From an uncultured Collinsella sp. (GTDB lineage: Bacteria; Actinomycetota; Coriobacteriia; Coriobacteriales; Coriobacteriaceae): DNA of 12,465 nt. The notes under the pieces are model-generated. The model ran no database searches, was not told the origin of the DNA, and was given only the letters and a program-made list of their open reading frames with translations. The stretch's first letter is position 1. Every line of letters begins with the position of its first letter. Positions 7,476 through 12,465 of the stretch are shown in pieces. The DNA is taken from the NCBI GenBank assembly GCA_902469555.1, contig CABRDB010000028.1:1-12465 (forward strand), given 5' to 3'. The position numbers and the translations under genes are program-made.

Positions 7476-7901
7476 TTACTCAGCAGCCTCGGTAGTCTCG
7501 GCCTCGGCAGCGGCCTCCTCGACGGGAGCCTCTGCGGGAGCCTCGGCGGCCTGCTTGGCAGCCTCCTCGGCAAACTTAGCAGCACGCTTGGCCTTCTCGG
7601 CAGCCTTAGCCTCAGCGGCGGCCTTGCGAGCGGCCTCGGCCTCAGCAGCCTTGGCAGCCTTGGCAGCCTTGGCCTCCTCGGCCTTCTTGAGCTGGGCGGC
7701 AGCGGCGCCACCGAACTTGTCGGCGAAGCGCTGGACGCGTCCACCGGTGTCGACGAACTTCTGCTGGCCGGTGTAGAACGGGTGGCACTCGTTGCAAAGC
7801 TCAACCTTCATCTCGGACACGGTAGCGTGCGTCTTGAAGGTGTTGCCGCAAGAGCACGTCACCGTGCACTCGACATACTGGGGATGGATACCCTGCTTCA
7901 T
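7476..7901 (-). CDS. rpmE: Ribosomal protein L31 with long Ala/Glu/Lys-rich C-terminal extension
   Basis: The first about 65 residues are a standard L31 of the large ribosomal subunit. Start MKQGIHPQY, Cys pairs C16/C18 and C36/C39 (zinc-binding, C+ form), and CHPFYTGQQ and TGGRVQRF motifs are all present. An extra Cys is at residue 12. Ordinary L31 is about 66-85 residues; this one is 141. Residues about 66-141 form a low-complexity tail rich in Ala, Lys and Glu: first an alternating [16 protein letters not shown] helical stretch, then an acidic Glu/Ala/Pro end. The tail is in frame with no stop and shares the base composition of its neighbours, so a sequencing frameshift is not needed to explain it. 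The start has AAGGAG upstream. The gene is monocistronic, with its own leader, promoter candidate and terminator. Confidence 0.95.
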   Translation of the reverse strand: MKQGIHPQYVECTVTCSCGNTFKTHATVSEMKVELCNECHPFYTGQQKFVDTGGRVQRFADKFGGAAAAQLKKAEEAKAAKAAKAAEAEAARKAAAEAKAAEKAKRAAKFAEEAAKQAAEAPAEAPVEEAAAEAETTEAAE

Positions 7902-7910
7902 GGTAGGACT

Positions 7911-7972
7911 CCTTATTGGTCAGGCGCTGGTTACCGATCAGCGCATAAGGCGTCTTGGTTTCCGACCAAGAC
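7911..7972 (-). promoter_or_regulatory. Structured rpmE leader, candidate L31 autoregulatory RNA
   Basis: Read on the minus strand, an 8-bp hairpin (7965-7972 with 7952-7959, 5-base loop) comes first. It is followed by CCUUAU (7945-7950), which can pair with AUAAGG (7911-7916). The latter is part of the AAGGAG ribosome binding site. Between them GCGCUG (7939-7944) pairs with CAGCGC (7924-7929), stacked directly on the CCUUAU stem, with a 7-base bulge (CUGACCA) on the other side. The bulge plus adjoining A reads GACCAA, complementary to UUGGUC in the first hairpin, allowing an alternative fold. L31 leader RNAs, including a coriobacterial class, have been proposed in the literature; assignment to that class is my inference. 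Confidence 0.6.
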
Positions 7973-7985
7973 AACAAACTCGGCT

Positions 7986-8014
7986 ATGGTACCACAGCGC
8001 CGCGCGTCCCACAA
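7986..8014 (-). promoter_or_regulatory. Candidate rpmE promoter
   Basis: On the minus strand TTGTGG (8009-8014) and TACCAT (7986-7991) are separated by exactly 17 bases. The match is modest (3/6 and 4/6), but placement is right: transcription would start near 7979, just before the leader hairpins. The rest of the 305-base gap 7902-8206 holds the ACT-gene promoter region and no gene I can support. Confidence 0.4.
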
Positions 8015-8137
8015 AAGGTTCACGGTCTTTGTGCAACACGGCGTGGCCAACCGCAGCGGACACGCACCCTGTTGCCCCTTCTCCCATGTTGCAGACGTGT
8101 AACGCCGCAGTAAGCACACCCCTTTTGGCGCCAGACA

Positions 8138-8160
8138 GGTACAATGATGAACACTGTACC
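8138..8160 (+). promoter_or_regulatory. Candidate promoter -10 with overlapping operator-like inverted repeat
   Basis: TACAAT (8140-8145) is a good -10 hexamer about 60 bases before the ACT gene. No matching -35 is seen, so activation by a regulator is possible. GGTACA (8138-8143) and TGTACC (8155-8160) form a perfect 6-bp inverted repeat with an 11-base spacer overlapping the -10. That geometry suits a dimeric regulator, though it could be chance. Confidence 0.35.
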
Positions 8161-8206
8161 GTAGCGGAGCGCCCGCGCGCGCCGCAACCACGCGAAAGGG
8201 TTTCCC

Positions 8207-8494
8207 ATGGCCGAGATCTCGTCCTCCCGTATCGTCATCACCGTCCTTGGCAAGAACCGCCCCGGCATCGTCGCCGGCGTCACCCGTGTCCTGGGCGAGG
8301 CCAACGTCGACATCCGCGACATCACGCAGTCCATTATCGAGGACATCTTCACCATGACCATGCTGGCCGATACCGCCGAGTCCAAGCTCGACTTCGCTGA
8401 GCTGCAGAAGGCCCTGGCCGAGGCCGGCGAGCTTTCGGGCGTCAACGTGTCCATCCAGCGCGAGGACGTCTTTAACTTTATGTACCGCCTGTAG
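8207..8494 (+). CDS. ACT domain-containing protein (UPF0237-like)
   Basis: This 95-residue protein is a single ACT domain. RIVITVLGKNRPGIVAGVTR forms the first strand and ligand-binding turn (GKNRPGIVAGV at 15-25), followed by NVDIRDITQSI and a second half ending in a strand with VNVSIQRED. ACT domains bind amino acids or other small ligands as dimers and regulate enzymes allosterically. Stand-alone proteins of this size and start match UPF0237. That family is usually next to a UPF0210/DUF711 gene, which is not present here; the next gene, 77 bases on, is citrate synthase with no terminator between. The start has GAAAGGG upstream. Ligand and target are unknown. Confidence 0.85.
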   Translation: MAEISSSRIVITVLGKNRPGIVAGVTRVLGEANVDIRDITQSIIEDIFTMTMLADTAESKLDFAELQKALAEAGELSGVNVSIQREDVFNFMYRL

Positions 8495-8571
8495 CGAACA
8501 AGCCGCTGGGGATAGCCTGACGCGCGCATGCCAATGCAAGCCACCCCGATGCGGCCCGGAGAGGAGCGCGC

Positions 8572-9990
8572 ATGGCCTACGACGCCAAGAAAATCTATTA
8601 CCGCTTCGATGACCACTTGAGCCGACTGGTTCTGGATTACGAAGCAAGCCGCCAGATTTCGTCTGAGAGCGAAAGCCTCTACCACGGCCTGCCGACCGAC
8701 CCTTATGACGAGGACCTGTTTGTCGAGCACAATGTCAAGCGCGGCCTGCGCAATGCCGACGGCTCGGGCGTGGTCGCGGGCCTCACTCGTATCTCGGATG
8801 TGCACGGCTACAACAAGGTCGACGGAAAGGTCGTGCCCGATCAGGGCAAGCTCACGCTTCGCGGCTACAGCATCGAGGATCTGGTCAACAATGCCCAGGC
8901 GGAGAATCGCTACGGCTACGAAGAAGTCGCCTATCTGCTTATCACGGGTTCGCTGCCCAACAAGGAAGAGCTCGACGGCTTCTGCGAGCGCCTAGGTGCC
9001 TTTAGACATCTGAGCGACGAATACGTCCGCGAGTTCCCCATGACCACGGTGTCGTCGAGCATCATGAATGTGCTTCAGCGCGCCGTGCTGCTGCTCTACG
9101 CCTTCGACGCCGAGCCCGACGCCATTACACCCGAGCACGAAATCGACGTCGCCATCTCCATGCTCGCCCGTCTCCCCCGCATCGCCGCCTTCGCGCATAT
9201 GGCCTCGGTCGCCAAGCGCCGCGGCTCCGAGGTTCATGTACCGCACCCCACACCCGGCCTCTCCACCGCCGAGACCATCCTGCAGGTGTTGCGCGGCGGC
9301 ATGGCATTCACCCGCGACGAAGCCATGCTGCTCGACGTGATGCTCATGCTGCATGCCGAGCACGGCGGCGGCAACAACTCCACGTTCGCCTGCCGCGTGC
9401 TGTCCTCATCGGCCACCGACCCGTATTCCGCCTACGCCGCGGCTATCGGCTCGCTCAAGGGCCCGCGCCACGGCGGCGCCAATGCCAAGGTCGTGTCTAT
9501 GCACGAGGACATCCGCGCGCATGTCTCCAATTGGGAGGACGAGGACGAGGTCGCGGCCTACCTGGGCAAGATCCTCGACAGGCAGGCCTTCGACGGCACG
9601 GGTCTCATCTACGGTATGGGCCACGCCGTCTACACGCTGAGCGACCCGCGTGCCGAGGTGTGCCGTCGTTACGCGCGCACGCTTGCCGCCAAGAAGGACC
9701 TGGGCGAGGAGTTCGCGCTCATCGAGCGCATCGAGCGCCTGGCACCGCAGGTGATGCGCGACCACGGCATGACCAAGCCCATCTGCGCCAACATCGACCT
9801 GTACACGGGCTTTATCTACAAGATGCTCGGCGTGCCCGAGACGCTCTTTACGCCGCTATTCGCCGTCGCCCGCATGGCCGGCTGGTCGGCGCACCGCATG
9901 GAAGAGCTCTTCTGCGCGCACCGTATCATCCGCCCCGCCTATCGTCCGGTGATCGAGCCGCTGGAGTACAAGCCGCTCGCCGACCGCTAG
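8572..9990 (+). CDS. gltA: Citrate synthase (citrate/2-methylcitrate synthase family)
   Basis: The enzyme condenses acetyl-CoA with oxaloacetate to form citrate. The 472-residue protein has all catalytic positions expected for the family: H300 in GPRHGGAN, H351 in GMGHAVY and D409 in NIDLYTG. HAEHGGGNNSTF (261-272) and RIIRPAYRPVIEP (451-463) are further signatures. The common GHRVY motif reads GHAVY here, a form I associate with enzymes of anaerobic Gram-positives. The N-terminal about 60 residues precede the core. The start at 8572 has GGAGAGGAG just upstream. It follows the ACT gene and is followed by a terminator at 10017. In an anaerobe it would probably feed 2-oxoglutarate and glutamate synthesis rather than a full cycle; 2-methylcitrate synthase activity cannot be ruled out from sequence. 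Confidence 0.92.
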   Translation: MAYDAKKIYYRFDDHLSRLVLDYEASRQISSESESLYHGLPTDPYDEDLFVEHNVKRGLRNADGSGVVAGLTRISDVHGYNKVDGKVVPDQGKLTLRGYSIEDLVNNAQAENRYGYEEVAYLLITGSLPNKEELDGFCERLGAFRHLSDEYVREFPMTTVSSSIMNVLQRAVLLLYAFDAEPDAITPEHEIDVAISMLARLPRIAAFAHMASVAKRRGSEVHVPHPTPGLSTAETILQVLRGGMAFTRDEAMLLDVMLMLHAEHGGGNNSTFACRVLSSSATDPYSAYAAAIGSLKGPRHGGANAKVVSMHEDIRAHVSNWEDEDEVAAYLGKILDRQAFDGTGLIYGMGHAVYTLSDPRAEVCRRYARTLAAKKDLGEEFALIERIERLAPQVMRDHGMTKPICANIDLYTGFIYKMLGVPETLFTPLFAVARMAGWSAHRMEELFCAHRIIRPAYRPVIEPLEYKPLADR

Positions 9991-10016
9991 GACGCGGACC
10001 GTTATAGAACTCGAGC

Positions 10017-10052
10017 GTGGTCAGGGCATCACCGCCCTCGGCCACACTTTTT
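10017..10052 (+). terminator. Terminator after citrate synthase, just before the HAD gene start
   Basis: GTGG-TC-AGGGC (10017-10027) pairs with GCCCT-CG-GCCAC (10034-10045), giving 11 pairs including one G-U and one bulged C around a 6-base loop. Five T follow (10048-10052). It starts 27 bases after the citrate synthase stop. The next ATG is only 25 bases after the T run, leaving no space for a separate promoter. Confidence 0.8.
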
Positions 10053-10077
10053 ATGCCAGTAGAAAGGGCTGCATCGA

Positions 10078-10920
10078 ATGATTGTGTTTTCCGATATGGA
10101 TGGAACGCTGCTGACGAGTGATAAGCAGATGAGCGACGCCACCTGGGCGATGCTCGACGAGCTTGCGCGCCGCGGTGTTGAGTTTGTGCCCTGCACGGGG
10201 CGCCCGCTGTCAGGCATCTTTGAGCCCATCCTCGCCCACCCCGCCGTACACTACGCGGTCTGCGCCAACGGTGCCAGCGTCTGGCAGCTCGACGCCGGTA
10301 CGCCCATCGACGCCTCGCGCGCCACGTGCATCTTGAGCCGTCCGCTCGACCGTGGCATTGCCCACCGCATCCATCGCATTGCCGCCGGCCACGATGTGAC
10401 CTTCGATATCTTCGCGGATGGGCAGTGCTTCCTCCCCCGCTCGCTATACGGGCGTCTGGATGAGTTCTGTGGCGGCGACCCCCACATCGCGGCTTCGCTC
10501 AAGCGCACACGAACACCGATCGACATGGATATCGACAGCAAGATCGACGAGGTCGAGACGCTCGAACGCATCGCCATGTACTGGCACGACCCGGCCGATC
10601 GCGACGCCATCGCGGCGGCGCTCGACACGCTCGAAGGCATTGAGGTCACGCGTTCGTACGCCATGAATATCGAGGTTATGGGCGAGGGCGCCACCAAGGG
10701 GACGGCCCTCACGTGGCTATGCGAGCACTTGGGCGAGCGTCTCGCCGACGCCTGGGCGTTCGGCGACAACATCAACGACATCCCCATGCTGCAGGCAGCG
10801 GGCCACGGCATGGCCATGATCAACGCCGAGCCCGAAGATCGCGAGGCCGCCGACGCCATCACCGAATACGACAACGACCACGACGGCGTCGCCCGCACCA
10901 TCATGGCCGCCCTCGCCTAG
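10078..10920 (+). CDS. Cof-type HAD-IIB family hydrolase
   Basis: This 280-residue cytoplasmic phosphatase has the four HAD motifs. Motif I is DMDGT with nucleophile D6 and acid/base D8; motif II is T40 in CTGRP; motif III is K207; motif IV is GDNIND (D230, D234). A large C2-type cap lies between motifs II and III (about residues 80-200), typical of Cof/YidA-like enzymes that dephosphorylate sugar phosphates and related metabolites. The substrate cannot be read from sequence. GAAAGGG precedes the start. The citrate synthase terminator lies directly upstream, so the gene is expressed by readthrough or from a promoter overlapping that hairpin (a weak TATAGA at 10003-10008). The TAG stop leads straight into the GGGGAC repeat. 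The gene converges with a second HAD gene. Confidence 0.93.
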   Translation: MIVFSDMDGTLLTSDKQMSDATWAMLDELARRGVEFVPCTGRPLSGIFEPILAHPAVHYAVCANGASVWQLDAGTPIDASRATCILSRPLDRGIAHRIHRIAAGHDVTFDIFADGQCFLPRSLYGRLDEFCGGDPHIAASLKRTRTPIDMDIDSKIDEVETLERIAMYWHDPADRDAIAAALDTLEGIEVTRSYAMNIEVMGEGATKGTALTWLCEHLGERLADAWAFGDNINDIPMLQAAGHGMAMINAEPEDREAADAITEYDNDHDGVARTIMAALA

Positions 10921-10931
10921 TCATTGATCAA

Positions 10932-10975
10932 TCATTGGGGACATTCTTAAACGACTAGTCACTGGGGACACTCTT
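10932..10975 (+). repeat. GGGGAC/GACTAGTC repeat, copy 1
   Basis: This 44-base element is two 17-base units (TCAYYGGGGACRYTCTT type) with a 27-base period, joined by AAACGACTAG. The palindrome GACTAGTC (10953-10960) sits at the join. It matches copy 2 (11996-12039, opposite strand) at 40 of 44 positions. It follows the stop codon of the HAD gene. The TAGTCATTG at 10918-10926 resembles the element's own start, separated by an 11-base insertion relative to copy 2. Confidence 0.8.
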
Positions 10976-11037
10976 CGCAAAAAGCTGCAAGGACTGTCCC
11001 CCACTGTCGGCAGAAAAGGAACGTCCCCATCTGCCGG
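10960..11037. other. Paired hairpins between convergent HAD genes, possible two-way terminator
   Basis: CACTGGGGACA (10960-10970) pairs with TGTCCCCCACTG (10995-11006) with two imperfections and a 24-base loop. TCGGCAG (11007-11013) pairs with CTGCCGG (11031-11037) with one wobble. Inverted GTCCCC motifs at 10997 and 11024 face the two direct GGGGAC motifs of copy 1. Both convergent genes could use this as a transcription end, but neither strand shows a clean U tract right after a stem. Confidence 0.4.
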
Positions 11038-11038
11038 A

Positions 11039-11833
11039 TTAGGAGAGACTCTCCAGCACGCGACGGAGCTCATGCTGAACGGCGTGGTCGCGGTTGCAGC
11101 CTACGACGCGATCGGCCACCGCCTTGAGCGCGGGGCGCGCGTTTTCCATCGCGCAGCCCGTGCCGACAAAGCGAATAATCTCGTAGTCGTTCATCGAGTC
11201 ACCAAACGCCATGACCTCGTCGCGTCCAATGCCGTAATGCTCCGCGAGCTGCGCGATACCCGAGGCCTTCGACACACCAGGCTGCATGGCATCGATCCAC
11301 GCGTTGCCCGAAGGCGCAAAAGTAAAGAGCTGACCAAGTTCGCGCTGTAGCACGTACGCACTGTCCATAACCGCACTGTCGTCGCAAAAGATACTCGCTT
11401 TGATGATATTTACGTTGGGATCGGGCAGCTCCCAAATGCGCTCGGCATTGGGAAGGTCCTTATCGACCTCACGCACGAACTTGCACTCGTCATCGAGCAG
11501 GAAGGACTTGGTTCGGTCAAAGAGCGCAAGATGCAGATTGGGAAACGTCCTGACGGCCTGGGCGAGCCTTCGAATCGCCAGGTGGGAATACACCTCACGG
11601 TCTACCATCTTACCGTCGGCGTAGACCTGGGCGCCGTTAGCGGCGACAAAGTCCATCTTGTCGCGAACGGGCGCAAAGAACTCGCACAGGCGATCGTAGC
11701 GACGACCTGACGATGCGGCGAAATGCACGCCATGCTCGTGTAGCGCCAGAATCAGTTCGTAGGTCTCAGGAGGCACCTGGCCGTTTTCGTCAAGCAGTGT
11801 GCCGTCCATATCGGATGCAATCAGTTTAAACAT
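11039..11833 (-). CDS. Cof-type HAD-IIB family hydrolase
   Basis: This 264-residue phosphatase is of the same family as the convergent neighbour but clearly diverged. Motif I is DMDGT (D8, D10), motif II is S41 in SSGRR, motif III is K189, and motif IV is GDSMND (D212, D216). The cap spans about residues 80-185. The substrate is unknown, probably a phosphorylated metabolite. The start at 11833 has GGGAGC upstream. That ribosome binding site is the 3' arm of a long hairpin (11839-11900), so translation may be controlled by leader folding. The gene and leader are bracketed by inverted copies of a 44-base repeat. Confidence 0.93.
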   Translation of the reverse strand: MFKLIASDMDGTLLDENGQVPPETYELILALHEHGVHFAASSGRRYDRLCEFFAPVRDKMDFVAANGAQVYADGKMVDREVYSHLAIRRLAQAVRTFPNLHLALFDRTKSFLLDDECKFVREVDKDLPNAERIWELPDPNVNIIKASIFCDDSAVMDSAYVLQRELGQLFTFAPSGNAWIDAMQPGVSKASGIAQLAEHYGIGRDEVMAFGDSMNDYEIIRFVGTGCAMENARPALKAVADRVVGCNRDHAVQHELRRVLESLS

Positions 11834-11838
11834 AGAAA

Positions 11839-11900
11839 AGCTCCCTTCGGGCTTGTTGGAATCAAACGCGTATCCGATTCCAACGTACCCAAAGGGAGCT
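11839..11900 (-). promoter_or_regulatory. Leader hairpin covering the HAD ribosome binding site
   Basis: Outer arms 11892-11900 and 11839-11847 (AGCTCCCTT/AAGGGAGCT) pair over 9 bp. GGG/CCC (11849-11851 with 11888-11890) follow, then inner arms GTTGGAATC/GATTCCAAC (11855-11863 with 11876-11884), with a 12-base loop. In minus-strand RNA positions 11848/11891 and 11852/11887 form G-U pairs, so 23 of 25 positions pair; plus-strand RNA pairs less well. The 3' arm holds GGGAG, the ribosome binding site, and UUUUC follows before the start codon. It could act as an attenuator or a translation switch. Confidence 0.65.
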
Positions 11901-11931
11901 CAAATAAGACTCCGCGGGCGTAAACGTTACA

Positions 11932-11968
11932 AGGACCTGGCAAATAGCTCACACATGCCAGAGGTCCT
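11932..11968. other. Second hairpin upstream of the minus-strand HAD gene
   Basis: AGGACCTGGCA (11932-11942) pairs with TGCCAGAGGTCCT (11956-11968) over 11 bp with a 2-base bulge and a 13-base loop. It could be a weak terminator for adenine deaminase (U tract poor: UUGUAACGUUU) or the upstream half of the HAD leader. Confidence 0.5.
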
Positions 11969-11995
11969 ACGGTCGCGGCGTCAGGCAGCCCGCCA

Positions 11996-12039
11996 AAGAG
12001 TGTCCCCGATGACTAGTCGTTTAAGAACGTCCCCGATGA
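11996..12039 (-). repeat. GGGGAC/GACTAGTC repeat, copy 2
   Basis: Inverted relative to copy 1 with 40/44 matches, it again has two 17-base units at a 27-base period joined by AAACGACTAG. The preceding GACTAG (12040-12045) makes the palindrome GACTAGTC with its first bases, and that GAC-TAG is the last sense codon and stop of adenine deaminase. Confidence 0.8.
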
Positions 12040-12465
12040 CTAGTCGGCGTAGGTGAAGGTTGTGACGTCGAACATGCCCTCGGGGCGGATGCGGAGCGTC
12101 GGGATGACCGGCAGGGGCAGGAAGATGATGCCCATGATGGGGTCGAGCGGCGGCTCAATACCCATGGCGCGCGCCTTGACCATAAAGTCGTCGTGCTGCG
12201 CAGCAACGTCCTCGGCCGTGCCTTCGCTCATAAGGCCACCGAGCGCCAGCGGAATACGCGCCACGACCTTGCCGTTGCGCACCAGCACGTGGCCGCCCTG
12301 GCCCACGGCCTCGACGGCAGCCATCATATCAGCCGCGCTGTCGCCCACCACGCACACGTTGTGCGAGTCGTGGCCGATCGTCGAGGCGATGGCACCGCCC
12401 GTGATGGTAAAGCCGCGCACCCAGCCGCGACCGATATGCTTGCCGACCAGGCCCAGGCCAGCGGG
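12040..12465 (-). CDS. ade: Adenine deaminase, C-terminal part (cut by window end)
   Basis: The 141 visible residues match the C-terminal quarter of adenine deaminase, which hydrolyses adenine to hypoxanthine and ammonia in purine salvage. Signatures are GLGLVGKHIGRGWVRGF, GGAIASTIGHDSHN, GLMSEGTAEDV, and a terminal LPVIPTLRIRPEGMFDV stretch. The HDSHN motif is characteristic. The reading frame is open to the window edge, so the real start lies beyond 12465; the apparent GTG start at 12420 is internal. The stop TAG and the last codon (GAC, Asp) fall within the GACTAGTC palindrome of the repeat, giving the C-terminus YAD. Confidence 0.92.
   Translation of the reverse strand, partial: PAGLGLVGKHIGRGWVRGFTITGGAIASTIGHDSHNVCVVGDSAADMMAAVEAVGQGGHVLVRNGKVVARIPLALGGLMSEGTAEDVAAQHDDFMVKARAMGIEPPLDPIMGIIFLPLPVIPTLRIRPEGMFDVTTFTYAD

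Noticed and set aside
8020..8805. Minus-strand open frames across the ACT gene and the start of citrate synthase
   Set aside because: They are antisense shadows without ribosome binding sites or motifs, crossing the clear plus-strand genes.
10921..11038. CRISPR-like array
   Set aside because: There are only two imperfect 17-base direct units, a 10-base join and no cas genes.
11834..11995. T-box or other known riboswitch upstream of the minus-strand HAD gene
   Set aside because: No T-box sequence (AGGGUGGNACCGCG type) or other class signature was recognised, and the gene is not an amino-acid or tRNA-ligase gene.

Overview
The window looks like chromosomal DNA of a high-GC, anaerobic, Collinsella-like member of the Coriobacteriia. 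This is an inference: GC-rich codon use throughout, a split two-subunit transketolase, an actinobacterial-looking RF2, and intergenic regions full of short GGGGAC- and GGTGCA-type inverted repeats. Nearly all coding content is ordinary core metabolism and core machinery; there are no phage, transposase, CRISPR, tRNA or rRNA genes. The unusual material lies between the genes and in the RNA leaders.

Layout. 1-136: a palindrome at the window edge, then a terminator. 137-1910 (minus): split transketolase, N-terminal subunit then C-terminal subunit, one base apart. 2118-3008 (minus): a YitT/DUF2179 membrane protein. 3174-7129 (minus): secA then prfB, sharing one base (TAATG). 7130-7475: a 346-base gap with a candidate secA promoter, two palindromic elements and the rpmE terminator. 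7476-7901 (minus): rpmE (ribosomal protein L31) with a long Ala-rich tail, preceded by a structured leader that can hide its ribosome binding site. 7902-8206: the divergent rpmE/ACT promoter region. 8207-9990 (plus): an ACT-domain protein and a citrate synthase. 10078-10920 (plus) and 11039-11833 (minus): two convergent Cof-type HAD phosphatases. 12040-12465 (minus): the C-terminal part of adenine deaminase, cut by the window end.

How it works together. SecA (preprotein translocase motor) and RF2 (peptide release at UAA/UGA) form a probable translationally coupled operon. The two transketolase subunits are similarly coupled and form one enzyme of the non-oxidative pentose phosphate pathway. 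ACT plus citrate synthase looks like a two-gene unit, possibly serving 2-oxoglutarate/glutamate synthesis. The HAD proteins are probably small-metabolite phosphatases.

Most interesting signals: (1) a 44-bp repeat, 40/44 identical in two inverted copies around the minus-strand HAD gene, placed at or just after the stop codons of the two genes that read into it, and supplying the stop codon of adenine deaminase; (2) the L31 leader, with Shine-Dalgarno sequestration and a possible alternative pairing; (3) a 67-base inverted doublet whose arm differences nearly all become G-U pairs in minus-strand RNA; (4) a long hairpin that contains the ribosome binding site of the minus-strand HAD gene; (5) terminator-like hairpins placed directly before three start codons; (6) RF2 with SPT in place of the SPF stop-recognition tripeptide.
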